From assembly GCA_963809925.1 (NCBI GenBank), contig CAWELH010000004.1, forward strand, positions 496,001 to 560,000: 64,000 bases of DNA. The letters run 5' to 3'. Position 1 is the first letter of the stretch. Each line of letters starts with the position of its first letter. The position numbers and the translations under genes are program-made. This DNA comes from DASQZK01 sp963809925 (GTDB lineage: Bacteria > Bacteroidota > Bacteroidia > Bacteroidales > GCA-2748055). The notes beneath the pieces were generated by a model. The model saw nothing but the letters and a program-made list of their open reading frames with translations, was not told the DNA's origin and made no database searches. Shown here in pieces: positions 27,219-36,476 of the stretch.

Positions 27219-28094
27219 ATGAAGGGATTAAAAATCATTGTTTTGGCCAAGCAGGTTCCCGATACGAGAAACGTGGGTAAAGACGCTATGAAAGCTGACG
27301 GGACTGTGAACCGGGCCGCTCTTGAGGCAATATTTAATCCGGAGGATCTTCATGCACTTGAACAGGCATTACGGATCAAAGACCGGGTAAAAGGGTCGAC
27401 GGTTACCATTCTGACTATGGGACCAGGTAGGGCAGCTGAAGTGATAAGGGAAGGGCTATATCGTGGAGCTGATAATGGCTTTCTTCTGACCGACCGAAAA
27501 TTTGCCGGATCTGATACTCTGGCAACCTCGTACGCATTAGCTCAGACAATAAGAGAACTGGCGCCTTTTGATGTTTTGTTCGCAGGGCGTCAGGCTATTG
27601 ACGGTGACACTGCCCAGGTTGGGCCACAGGTTGCTGAAAAACTGGGTATTCCCCAGGTGACTTACGCTGAAGAAGTTATTGATATAAAATCCAACGAACT
27701 GAGAATCAAGCGCAGGCTTGAGAGAGGTGTTGAAGTGGTTTCCACAACAATGCCGGTTCTTATTACGGTACACAGCTCTGCTCCATCATGCCGGCCACGA
27801 AATGCCAGGCTACTCATGAAATTCAAACACGCAAAAACGATAACAGAATTACAGGATGCAGCAGAAGATTATCTCGAAATGTATACCACACGAACCTATC
27901 TGAAGATTGACGAGTGGAGTGTGGCAGATATCAAGGTTGATGAAAACGCGCTCGGTCTTAGTGGCTCACCCACTAAAGTGAAAAAAATCGAAAGCGTGGT
28001 ATTCAAGGCCAAGGAATCCAAAGTTCTCTCGAACAGTGAATCCGAGATTGATGCGTTGATGAAGGAAATGATAGAGAACCATACGATCGGATAA
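27219..28094 (+). CDS. etfB: Electron transfer flavoprotein subunit beta (FixA-like)
   Basis: 291 residues. The ETF beta fold starts IIVLAKQVPDTR and carries GRQAIDGDTAQVGPQVAEKL. The DGDTAQVGP form, rather than the DDDxNQTGQ form of mitochondrial-type ETFs, is typical of Etfs that bind a second FAD and bifurcate electrons. First gene of etfB-etfA-acyl-CoA dehydrogenase, so it likely links NADH and ferredoxin to an acyl-CoA dehydrogenase. Bifurcation is an inference from the motif. Confidence 0.93.
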   Translation: MKGLKIIVLAKQVPDTRNVGKDAMKADGTVNRAALEAIFNPEDLHALEQALRIKDRVKGSTVTILTMGPGRAAEVIREGLYRGADNGFLLTDRKFAGSDTLATSYALAQTIRELAPFDVLFAGRQAIDGDTAQVGPQVAEKLGIPQVTYAEEVIDIKSNELRIKRRLERGVEVVSTTMPVLITVHSSAPSCRPRNARLLMKFKHAKTITELQDAAEDYLEMYTTRTYLKIDEWSVADIKVDENALGLSGSPTKVKKIESVVFKAKESKVLSNSESEIDALMKEMIENHTIG

Positions 28095-28127
28095 GAATCT
28101 ATTTGTCAAATTTAAATCAGGAAAATC

Positions 28128-29147
28128 GTGAATAATATATTTGTCTACTGTGAAATTGAAGATAAAATAGTCGCAGACGTCAGTCTCGAACTGCTGACAA
28201 AGGCCAGATCGCTGGCCGGTAAGCTGGGTTGCAAGGTGGAAGCTGTTGCCCTCGGTTCGGGTCTGAATGGTATCGAAAATGAACTCTTCTCCTTTGGTGC
28301 TGATGTTGTACATGTAGGGGATGATGAGCGCTTAAGTCCTTACCTTACCCTCCCTCACACTTCGGTTATTAAGGCCCTGTTTAACGAGGAAAAACCTCAG
28401 ATCGGATTGTTCGGTGCCACCTCGGTTGGCCGCGATCTGGCTCCCAGAATTGCATCTGCATTAAAGTCGGGATTAACAGCTGATTGTACAAGTCTTGAGA
28501 TCGGCGACCACTACGAAAAGAAAACAGATACAGAATATAAGAACCTGCTTTACCAGATACGTCCGGCATTCGGTGGGAATATCGTCGCCACCATTATTAA
28601 CCCTGATACCCGACCTCAGCTTGCAACAGTAAGGGAAGGCGTCATGAAAAAGGAAAGCCTTTCAACTCCGCGTAAGGGCACATTGAAAAAGATTGATGTA
28701 GGCAAATATATCTCTGATGGGGATATGGCGGTTAAGATCATCGAAAGACACATTGAAAATCGAAAAGTCAATATCAAGAATGCCGGAATCATCGTTGCAG
28801 GTGGGTATGGTGTGGGCTCCCGTGAAAATTTCAAATTGCTCTATGAGCTTGCCGAAGTGCTTGGCGCAGAGGTAGGTGGTTCGCGTGCTGCCGTGGATGC
28901 CGGATTTGTTGAGCATGAGCGACAGATCGGTCAGACAGGCATAACTGTTCGTCCAAAACTCTATATTGCCTGTGGTATTTCGGGGCAAATTCAACACAGA
29001 GCAGGAATGGCAGACTCCGCAATGGTCATTTCAGTTAACACCGATCCGGGCGCTCCAATAAACCGGATCGCCGACTATGTGATCATCGGTGAAGTGGCTG
29101 ATGTACTACCTAAAATGATCAAATTCTATAAGAAAAATTCAAAGTAA
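28128..29147 (+). CDS. etfA: Electron transfer flavoprotein subunit alpha (FixB-like)
   Basis: 339 residues, GTG start. N-terminal alpha/beta domain; C-terminal FAD-binding domain with GGYGVGSRENF, GGSRAAVDAGF, RQIGQTGITVRPKLYIACGISG and SVNTDPGAPI. Partner of EtfB, 33 bases after it. Confidence 0.95.
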   Translation: MNNIFVYCEIEDKIVADVSLELLTKARSLAGKLGCKVEAVALGSGLNGIENELFSFGADVVHVGDDERLSPYLTLPHTSVIKALFNEEKPQIGLFGATSVGRDLAPRIASALKSGLTADCTSLEIGDHYEKKTDTEYKNLLYQIRPAFGGNIVATIINPDTRPQLATVREGVMKKESLSTPRKGTLKKIDVGKYISDGDMAVKIIERHIENRKVNIKNAGIIVAGGYGVGSRENFKLLYELAEVLGAEVGGSRAAVDAGFVEHERQIGQTGITVRPKLYIACGISGQIQHRAGMADSAMVISVNTDPGAPINRIADYVIIGEVADVLPKMIKFYKKNSK

Positions 29148-29169
29148 CCTGTCTTAAGAGGAATTAAAT

Positions 29170-30888
29170 ATGGCAAATTATTATAGTGACAACAAGGACC
29201 TCGGATTCCATCTTCATCATCCGCTGATGAAGAAGATCGTGGCTCTTAAAGAAAAAAACTTTACCGAAGCAAATCAATTTGACTATGCGCCCATTGACTT
29301 TGAAGATGCAATGGACAGCTATGAAAAGACCCTTGAGATCATCGGTGATATTACTGCAAATGTAATCGCTGCGAATGCCGAATCTGTTGATAAAGAAGGA
29401 CCGCAGCTCATTGACAATGAGGTGATTTATGCCCGTGGAACACAGGAAAATCAGGAAGTACTGTCACGGGCTGGACTTATTGGCATGTCCCTTCCACGAA
29501 AATACAATGGCCTGAATTTTCCTATGGTCCCGTACGTCATGGCTGCCGAAATCGTCAGCCGGGCTGATGCCGGCTTTGCAAATATCTGGGGACTTCAGGA
29601 CTGTGCAGAGACGATCCATGAATTTGCTTCCGAAGAACTGAAAGCGAAATATCTTCCTTTGTTTGCTGAAGGTGCAACTGCAGCCATGGTGCTCACTGAG
29701 CCCGATGCAGGCTCAGATCTTCAGGCTGTCCAGTTAAAGGGACAACAGATCAGTGCCACCTATGATGCAGAAAAGGACATCTATTACCTGAACGGGGTGA
29801 AGCGTTTCATAACGAATGGCGATGCCGATATCGCGCTCGTTCTTGCACGATCAGAAGAAGCAACGGCCGATGCCAGAGGCTTGTCACTTTTCCTGTACGA
29901 CAGGAGAGACAAAGCGGTGAAAATCCGCCGTATTGAAAATAAACTCGGCATCAAGGGATCTCCCACCTGTGAAATGGTTTTCACCAACGCTCCGTCACGG
30001 CTTGTGGGAGACAGGAAAATGGGATTGATCAAATACGTGATGTCATTGATGAATTCTGCCCGACTGGGTATCGGCGCACAGTCTGTCGGCATAGCCGAAG
30101 CTGCTTATCGTGAGGCATTTAAATATGCTAATGAACGAATTCAATTCGGGAAGCCGATCATTGATTTCCCGGCTGTTTATGAACTGTTAAGAAATATGCA
30201 GACCAGGATCCAGGCTATGAGAAGCCTCCTGTATGAAACAGCCAGGTATGTCGATATGTACAAGTCGTACACCTTTGCTGGTGAAGAACGAAAGCTTGAA
30301 GCGGATGAACGTCAGGAGATGAAAAAGTATCAGAAACTGTCCGATGTATTCACTCCCCTGCTAAAACTGATTTCCAGCGAATACTGTAACAGCATTGCAT
30401 ACGATTCACTTCAGATCCACGGTGGCGCAGGTTTCATGAAAGATTTTCCTATCGAAAGGATTTACAGGGACGCCAGAATTACTTCTATTTATGAGGGTAC
30501 CTCCCAGTTACAGGTCGTTGCCGCTATTCGTGGCGTGAGTACGGGAGCATACCTGAACCGGATCAGAGAATTCGAAGAAGTTAAAATTGCTCCTGAGCTC
30601 GAATACCTTAAGAAAATCCTTATTGAGATGACGGGTGAGTACGAAGAAGTTTTCAAATGTGTGGATGATAAGGAAGACAATGAATATCTTGATTTTCATG
30701 CCCGAAGACTCGTCGAGATGGCCGGAAATATTGTCATGGGCTACTTGTTACTCAATGACACCACCAAGGATGAGGATTATATGAATTCGGCGGAGATGTT
30801 TATTAAAACTGCCGTTTCACAGAATGCAGAGCGAGCATATTATATACGCAAATCGGAACCTAAAGATCTCGGTATATACAAATACTGA
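29170..30888 (+). CDS. Acyl-CoA dehydrogenase with C-terminal extension
   Basis: 572 residues, longer than the ~380-residue short-chain enzymes. N-terminal helical part, the flavin region (MVLTEPDAGSDL, RFITNGDADIALVLAR), the helical domain with RIQFGKPIIDFPAVYELL, and the catalytic Glu in TSIYEGTSQLQ, the position of MCAD Glu376. About 120 extra residues follow. Encoded 22 bases after etfA, so EtfAB is its electron partner. Chain length specificity is not visible. Confidence 0.9.
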   Translation: MANYYSDNKDLGFHLHHPLMKKIVALKEKNFTEANQFDYAPIDFEDAMDSYEKTLEIIGDITANVIAANAESVDKEGPQLIDNEVIYARGTQENQEVLSRAGLIGMSLPRKYNGLNFPMVPYVMAAEIVSRADAGFANIWGLQDCAETIHEFASEELKAKYLPLFAEGATAAMVLTEPDAGSDLQAVQLKGQQISATYDAEKDIYYLNGVKRFITNGDADIALVLARSEEATADARGLSLFLYDRRDKAVKIRRIENKLGIKGSPTCEMVFTNAPSRLVGDRKMGLIKYVMSLMNSARLGIGAQSVGIAEAAYREAFKYANERIQFGKPIIDFPAVYELLRNMQTRIQAMRSLLYETARYVDMYKSYTFAGEERKLEADERQEMKKYQKLSDVFTPLLKLISSEYCNSIAYDSLQIHGGAGFMKDFPIERIYRDARITSIYEGTSQLQVVAAIRGVSTGAYLNRIREFEEVKIAPELEYLKKILIEMTGEYEEVFKCVDDKEDNEYLDFHARRLVEMAGNIVMGYLLLNDTTKDEDYMNSAEMFIKTAVSQNAERAYYIRKSEPKDLGIYKY

Positions 30889-30909
30889 GGAACATAAGCA
30901 TATTGGACG

Positions 30910-30955
30910 ACACGCAATTGAGGAAAATAATTCTTTCCAATTGCGTGTTTTTTTA
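30910..30955 (+). terminator. Terminator of the etf operon
   Basis: ACACGCAATTG (30910-30920) pairs with CAATTGCGTGT (30938-30948), extended by GGAAA/TTTCC inside, then a run of T. Confidence 0.9.
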
Positions 30956-31059
30956 TTCCTTTTAACATAATTTTAACCTGTACTATTTGATAGCACGGAA
31001 TATTATTATCTATTTTGTGGTATGAATTTTGATCATCAGATACCGTAATCTGAATTTAG

Positions 31060-31527
31060 ATGGAAAAGCTGGTGAATATAATATTAAGGATCCTCAAGGA
31101 TCATGTGAAAGAGAATAACAAGGAGATTCAGTATAACCAGGAAGAGATAAACCGGATGCTGAACGATCCTTCATATAAAGAACGTCACCGGGAGCTTGAT
31201 TATAAATACGCCCTCAACAAGGAACTCCTGGATGAGAATGACGATTTCATAAATATGCAGCTACGTATTTCAGAATTCATGGAAAAATATACCCATCTGT
31301 TTACCGAAGAAGAATCTGACGACGTGAAAAAGGAAGAATCTGATGAAAATGAACGGATGCCCTACTTCAATAAAACTGTCACCGGACAGATGACCTTTGG
31401 CCCCACACATCCCCAGTTTAATAATCCCAGATTTTTTAGTGAATTGCTGAAGCATTATCAGGAAATGGAAAATTATGAGATGTGTGATTACCTCCTGAAA
31501 ATAAAGGAACAGGGCAGAACAGTCTGA
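31060..31527 (+). CDS. Uncharacterised small acidic helical protein
   Basis: 155 residues, rich in Glu/Lys/Asn, without signal peptide or membrane segment. The first 80 residues look like a long helical hairpin (KDHVKENNKEIQYNQEEINRML, RELDYKYALNKELLDEND); a disordered acidic linker (EEESDDVKKEESDENE) follows, then a compact C-terminal segment. I do not recognise a family. It follows the etf terminator and precedes the DUF2520 gene by 35 bases, so it may be the first gene of that operon. Confidence 0.7.
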   Translation: MEKLVNIILRILKDHVKENNKEIQYNQEEINRMLNDPSYKERHRELDYKYALNKELLDENDDFINMQLRISEFMEKYTHLFTEEESDDVKKEESDENERMPYFNKTVTGQMTFGPTHPQFNNPRFFSELLKHYQEMENYEMCDYLLKIKEQGRTV

Positions 31528-31562
31528 TTTTTTCTTCTCTCCGGAAACTTTCCCGTTATGTT

Positions 31563-32363
31563 ATGATCATGGATCATCAACAGTCGTTTGTAATCATTGG
31601 TGCAGGGAATGTGGCCTTTCACCTTTCCGGGGCTTTGATGTCCGCCGGATTTACACCGCGACAGGTCATCAGTAAAAGCCTCACCCATGCGCACGAGCTC
31701 GCTGTACGCCTCGGATGCGACTATACCACTGATATCGAACAGATGAATCCCGACGCCGAATTCATAATAATTTCGGTGAACGATGATGCTATCCCTGGCG
31801 TTTTAGAAAGCCTGGGTGCAACGCATCGGTTGATTTTTCATACTTCAGGTAGCGCGGGAATGGAGGTGTTCGGTCATAAGTTTGACAACTACGGCGTTTT
31901 TTATCCTCTTCAGACCTTTTCCATGAACCGCTCGCTGGATTTTCATAAGGTACCGGTATTTCTGGACGCTTCAAACCATGAATCACTAATATGGATGAAT
32001 AAGATCGCTGCTGCAGTCTCTGATAATGTGAATGAGATTAAATCGGCCGATCTGAAATGGATCCATATCGCCGCAGTTTTCGCCTGTAATTTCACAAACC
32101 ATTTGTTGGTGATCGCGGGTGATCTGATGGAAGAACATAACTTCTCGTTCGATGTCCTCAGACCACTTATCGATGAAACATTCAGCAAGCTTTCATCCGG
32201 TTCTCCGATTGCACTGCAGACAGGTCCTGCTTCCCGTGGAGACCTGAAAATTATTCAAAAACACGTTAATGCGCTTAAAGACCATCCGGAATACCAAAAA
32301 ATATATACTTTTGTAAGTCAGAATATCATTGATCTCCACCGGAAAACAACAGGGAATGAATAA
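31563..32363 (+). CDS. Rossmann-fold / DUF2520 putative oxidoreductase
   Basis: 266 residues. N-terminal NAD(P)-binding fold (VIIGAGNVAFHLSGAL), then FHTSGSAGMEVF and YGVFYPLQTFS, features of the Rossmann-like plus DUF2520 family related to NADP-dependent F420/pyrroline-5-carboxylate-type reductases. Substrate unknown. It overlaps the KdsC-like gene by 8 bases; the same pair occurs in many Bacteroidota. Either ATG 31563 or ATG 31569 is possible. Confidence 0.85.
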   Translation: MIMDHQQSFVIIGAGNVAFHLSGALMSAGFTPRQVISKSLTHAHELAVRLGCDYTTDIEQMNPDAEFIIISVNDDAIPGVLESLGATHRLIFHTSGSAGMEVFGHKFDNYGVFYPLQTFSMNRSLDFHKVPVFLDASNHESLIWMNKIAAAVSDNVNEIKSADLKWIHIAAVFACNFTNHLLVIAGDLMEEHNFSFDVLRPLIDETFSKLSSGSPIALQTGPASRGDLKIIQKHVNALKDHPEYQKIYTFVSQNIIDLHRKTTGNE

Positions 32364-32877
32364 TTTTAAAGAAGATTTGCAAAAAGTAAAAGCATTCGTC
32401 TTTGATGTCGACGGCGTCTACTCTTCAAGTAAAATCCTGTTACATCCTTCCGGTGACCTGATGCGAAGTATGAATATCAAAGACGGCTTTGCCACTCAGT
32501 ATGCCATCAGAAAAGGATATCCTATCGCTATAATTACCGGTGGAAATTCTGAATCGGTGAGGGAACGGTTTAAACGTCTTGGCGTCAAAGATATTTATCT
32601 GGGTTCATTTCATAAGATCCAGGACTTTGAACACTTTACGGCAAAGTACAATCTTGTTCCTGAAAATGTGCTCTATATGGGCGACGACCTACCTGATTAC
32701 CCGGTGATGAAGCAGGTGGGTTTCCCAACTTGTCCCAGCGATGCTGTGGAGGAAATAAAGGCAGTGTCGCGTTACATCTCCGACCGTCCCGGAGGTGAAG
32801 GCTGCGTCAGGGATATTATCGAACAAGTTATGCGACTTCATGGAAAATGGATGGATGAAGATTCCTTTCGCTGGTAA
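32356..32877 (+). CDS. HAD phosphatase, KdsC family
   Basis: 173 residues of C0-type HAD fold without cap domain. Motif I FDVDGV, motif II IITGGNSESV, motif III MGDDLPDYPVM. This matches 3-deoxy-D-manno-octulosonate-8-phosphate phosphatase (Kdo synthesis for LPS), though the family includes neuraminate enzymes. The ATG at 32356 lies inside the end of the previous gene. Confidence 0.88.
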   Translation: MNNFKEDLQKVKAFVFDVDGVYSSSKILLHPSGDLMRSMNIKDGFATQYAIRKGYPIAIITGGNSESVRERFKRLGVKDIYLGSFHKIQDFEHFTAKYNLVPENVLYMGDDLPDYPVMKQVGFPTCPSDAVEEIKAVSRYISDRPGGEGCVRDIIEQVMRLHGKWMDEDSFRW

Positions 32878-32921
32878 GCGGTGATAATAAAATTAGTATC
32901 TTTCACGTAAATCTCCGATCG

Positions 32922-33896
32922 GTGCTCAGAGCTGTATTCAAACTTTTAAGGATAGAAAACCTGCTGATCATTGCAGCAACGCAATACATTATGCGCTGGT
33001 GCATTATCAGTCCCTTCCTGGAGATGAATAACTTCAGCCTGGCCCTGAACTGGTTTTATTTTCTGATTCTTGTTCTTTCCACGGTTTTTATTGCTGCCGC
33101 AGGATATATTATCAACGATTATTTCGATACGCGTACCGATCGTTTGAATAAACCTTCAAGGGTAGTCATCGACAGGGAGATACCGAGGAGAATTGCTATC
33201 CTGCTTCATGCCATCCTTAATATAGTCGGTGTCGGTTTGGGCATCTTCCTTTCATTCTACATCCGGGTCCCCGGTTTGGCACTGATTTTTCTGATTGCCG
33301 CCGGTTTGCTCTGGTTTTATTCCACTAACTATAAACGACAGTTCCTGATTGGTAACCTGATGGTGGCTTTTCTGACGGCAGCAGTACCTCTTCTTGTGGT
33401 ACTTTTTGAAATTCCACTGCTGAACCGTGAGTACGGACAGATCATGATCAGCCATCATGCCAGCTTTAATTATATTTTTAACTGGATTGCAGGATTTTCA
33501 TTTTTTGCCTTGCTCACAACACTAATAAGAGAGATTATAAAAGATTCGGAGGATTTTGAAGGTGACAGTGCCTATGGGATGAATACCCTTCCAATCCAGA
33601 TCGGGATAAGGAATACCAAACTTATCCTTGTTCTCCTCATCTTTATTATGATTGCAACACTGACCTGGATAATTCTTACCTATATTTTTTTCAGCGGACC
33701 GGAATTGGACTACCTCTCCGCAGGGTACTTTCTTTTCCTGATTATTGTGCCCTCACTGTTTCTCATTCGGAAGATTGTCCGGGCAAAGGATAAAAAGGAT
33801 TTCCATAATGCCAGTCAGCTGACCAAGCTGATCATGCTGGCTGGTATCATGTATGCCTTTCTCGTAAGGTATATCGTTTTAAACCAATTAACCTGA
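32922..33896 (+). CDS. UbiA-family prenyltransferase
   Basis: 324 residues, GTG start, about eight membrane helices. The first Asp-rich motif is NDYFDTRTDRLNKP (NDxxDxxxD); the second lies around EIIKDSEDFEGDSAYGMNTLP. The family includes geranylgeranylglycerol-phosphate geranylgeranyltransferase, the usual database name for Bacteroidota members, but the true acceptor here is unknown. Located between kdsC-like and maf. Confidence 0.85.
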   Translation: MLRAVFKLLRIENLLIIAATQYIMRWCIISPFLEMNNFSLALNWFYFLILVLSTVFIAAAGYIINDYFDTRTDRLNKPSRVVIDREIPRRIAILLHAILNIVGVGLGIFLSFYIRVPGLALIFLIAAGLLWFYSTNYKRQFLIGNLMVAFLTAAVPLLVVLFEIPLLNREYGQIMISHHASFNYIFNWIAGFSFFALLTTLIREIIKDSEDFEGDSAYGMNTLPIQIGIRNTKLILVLLIFIMIATLTWIILTYIFFSGPELDYLSAGYFLFLIIVPSLFLIRKIVRAKDKKDFHNASQLTKLIMLAGIMYAFLVRYIVLNQLT

Positions 33897-33906
33897 TTTA
33901 CTGTCG

Positions 33907-34518
33907 ATGTTGTTGGAAAAACTCAAAGGATTCAGGATCATCCTGGCCTCAAAATCTCCGAGACGGAAGCATCTACTGACTCAACTGGGTCTGACTTTTG
34001 AGATCTCAGATCTTCATGATGTTGATGAAACCTGGCCTGCAGGCCTGGATAAATTTCAAATCCCCGTCTGGCTGGCCGAACTAAAATCGGACACTTATTC
34101 TGAAGAATTGTCAGAAAAGGATATTCTCCTTACCGCTGATACCATTGTTTGGTTTGAAGAGGAAGTGATACACAAACCTGTGGACAGAGCAGATGCATTA
34201 AATATTCTCGGTCGGTTGCAAGGGAATTCCCATGAAGTGATTACAGGGGTCACAGTCAGAAGTAAAGATCTCAAACGATCATTTTGCACGCACAGTGAGG
34301 TGAGATTTGATGCCATCAGCCAGGAGGAACTTGAATACTACATTGATTGTTTTAAACCTTATGATAAAGCCGGTGGTTATGGTATACAGGAATGGATAGG
34401 CTATATCGGTATAGAGGAGATACACGGATCGTTTTATAATGTCATGGGTCTCCCCGTCAATAAGTTGTATCATGTCCTTGATGAATTTGCGGATGCCCTG
34501 ATTTCCAGAACGTCCTGA
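33907..34518 (+). CDS. maf: Maf-like nucleoside triphosphate pyrophosphatase
   Basis: 203 residues. Starts with the family SxSPRR signature (ILASKSPRRKHLLTQLGLTFE), then LLTADTIVWFEEEVIHKP with the catalytic Asp, and DKAGGYGIQEWIG. Maf enzymes hydrolyse non-canonical NTPs. Ten bases after the UbiA gene. Confidence 0.9.
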   Translation: MLLEKLKGFRIILASKSPRRKHLLTQLGLTFEISDLHDVDETWPAGLDKFQIPVWLAELKSDTYSEELSEKDILLTADTIVWFEEEVIHKPVDRADALNILGRLQGNSHEVITGVTVRSKDLKRSFCTHSEVRFDAISQEELEYYIDCFKPYDKAGGYGIQEWIGYIGIEEIHGSFYNVMGLPVNKLYHVLDEFADALISRTS

Positions 34519-34635
34519 TGACTGCAGACAACATCGACTGATTTCCCGGCATAGCAGACATTCCTGAACCCGGCAGGCAACCCGGCTCAATACCACATTT
34601 TAATGTCATACCGGTAAATACAACAGACAAATACT

Positions 34636-35673
34636 ATGTCCGGCTTTTACTTAAAGATCAACGGCTCCGGCAATGCCTGGCCGGTCCTGCTCGAAGAAGA
34701 GCATCCGTTTTACGACCGTCATGCTTTCCGGGAACTAACTAACGCATCGTTTTCAATACTTGAAAAGGATATGGGTGGAAACATTCTAAGCGAAATCCTT
34801 ATCGATGCCGGTCAGGGAGTTGTCCAGGAAATTCTTACGACAAGGAACCGGATTCCGGATGTGGTTGTGATCACACATCCCCACCTTGATCATACTGCCT
34901 CACTCGACTGGATTTCGAGAAGTTATTATGAAAAGCATGAGACGAAAAAATCCTTGCCCGTTTTTTGCTCCGGGCCATGCTACCGTCAGATTACCGTCTC
35001 ATTTCCTCAACTCAAACATACGATTGAACACCATGAGCTTAAGCCCGGACAAACGGTGAAGCTATTACCTGATGGAAAGATCAGCCTGACTGGATTTCCG
35101 CTTTATCACGGAGATAGTGCACACGGTGCAATGATGATGCTATTCAAACTTCTGAATGGCAGAAAAGTTTTGATCACCGGTGACATTTTGATTCCGCTGC
35201 TCCGGGAGAAGGATGTCGAAAAGCTTAAGGGCACAGACTACCTTGTAACCGATGCGAACAACCGATACCCGTATCCCCGTTCAAACCACTGGAGCATCAC
35301 ATCGGAACTACCCGGTATTTCCGGCAATCGGTCCGGATTAAAAGAATTGACAGATGGTCTTAAGATCGATAGGATCCTGGCCCCTCATTTATTTGATGAG
35401 ATATCTGAGGTAAGTAAGTGCTATTTTGAGGAGATCAGAGAGGAATTTGATGCCCAAACTGTACCGGCTTCCGCTGTGGAATTTTCAGCCAGAATCGGTG
35501 CAGCACATTTACTTTGTGTGCATTATAGTGGGGGAGAGGATGAGAAATACCACGACAGAAAAAGGCTGTCGTACCCGGAACTGGCGGAATGGGTGAAGAA
35601 ACAGATATTGAGTGAGGGTTTAATTATTGATAGTGGACTTCCCAGAGCGGGTGATGAATACAGTCTGGAATAA
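34636..35673 (+). CDS. MBL-fold metallo-hydrolase
   Basis: 345 residues. The metal motif is THPHLDHTASLDW (HxHxDH), a further His lies in YHGDSAHGAM and an Asp in LITGDIL, so a dinuclear zinc or iron site is likely. There is no signal peptide and no fused domain that names a substrate. Separated from maf by 117 bases with no clear promoter. Confidence 0.8.
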   Translation: MSGFYLKINGSGNAWPVLLEEEHPFYDRHAFRELTNASFSILEKDMGGNILSEILIDAGQGVVQEILTTRNRIPDVVVITHPHLDHTASLDWISRSYYEKHETKKSLPVFCSGPCYRQITVSFPQLKHTIEHHELKPGQTVKLLPDGKISLTGFPLYHGDSAHGAMMMLFKLLNGRKVLITGDILIPLLREKDVEKLKGTDYLVTDANNRYPYPRSNHWSITSELPGISGNRSGLKELTDGLKIDRILAPHLFDEISEVSKCYFEEIREEFDAQTVPASAVEFSARIGAAHLLCVHYSGGEDEKYHDRKRLSYPELAEWVKKQILSEGLIIDSGLPRAGDEYSLE

Positions 35674-35693
35674 ATATATACCGGTAGGATGAT

Positions 35694-36263
35694 TTATTTT
35701 TCGAGTACCTGGAGTATTGGAACGATCTCCCCGGTATATTGTCCCTTCACGTGGTGCGTGTTATCAAGTACGGCATCATATGCAATGAGGACGTTGCCAC
35801 TTTCTCTTCGGACAGATACCGTTCCTTCCGTAACCTTGAATTTGTATATTTTCCCTTCATTCGAGATTTCCACCCACGCTTCGACGATATTCCCCGGCTT
35901 TCGTACCGGTGTATTTTCTACCGTATAGAGGCCATCACTAAGCTCATTCAACGAAGGCGAATTGGCATCGAAATATACAAGAATTGAGTAATCACTAACA
36001 TCATGAAGCATGGCGTCATACGTTCCGTCGGTAAACTTGATATCATAATCGGCGCTCAGGCTGTCCAGGTTCTCTCCCCAGTTTTCAAGATAAGCCCTTG
36101 GGGTGTGATACCGGGTTGTGTCGAACACAAATCCGTTCCAGGCCATATCAATACTGAATGGATTTGGCTCCGGACCCGCGTCAGCATCCTGCTTTTTGCA
36201 ACCTGACAGGGAGGTATACAGCAGTATTCCTGAGAAAAGTATGAGTAGTCGGTTTTTAATCAT
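35694..36263 (-). CDS. Small lipoprotein, function unknown
   Basis: 189 residues from ATG 36263: MIKNRLLILFSGILLYTSLSGC with lipobox LSGC, a short Asp/Pro-rich linker, then a beta-rich domain (FDTTRYHTPRAYLENW, DYSILVYFDANSPSLNELSDGLY). Similar small Bacteroidota lipoproteins have no known role. Convergent with the MBL gene; stands alone. Confidence 0.7.
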   Translation of the reverse strand: MIKNRLLILFSGILLYTSLSGCKKQDADAGPEPNPFSIDMAWNGFVFDTTRYHTPRAYLENWGENLDSLSADYDIKFTDGTYDAMLHDVSDYSILVYFDANSPSLNELSDGLYTVENTPVRKPGNIVEAWVEISNEGKIYKFKVTEGTVSVRRESGNVLIAYDAVLDNTHHVKGQYTGEIVPILQVLEK

Positions 36264-36476
36264 TAGGTTAAACATCCTATTTAAGGAATGCTTCAAAAAT
36301 AGGACAAATTGTTTCGCAGGCAAGAGAATTGGATCGGGGTGAAAAAATCATTTTATGAACGGATACAATTTCTTGATAAATCTCAATTTTGTGGAGACGA
36401 AGCGTATTTATTTTGATCAAGGGTGATCCTGCCGGCCGTGTTGCCTGTTAGGAGGGTTCTGGAAACTGCCAGGAAT

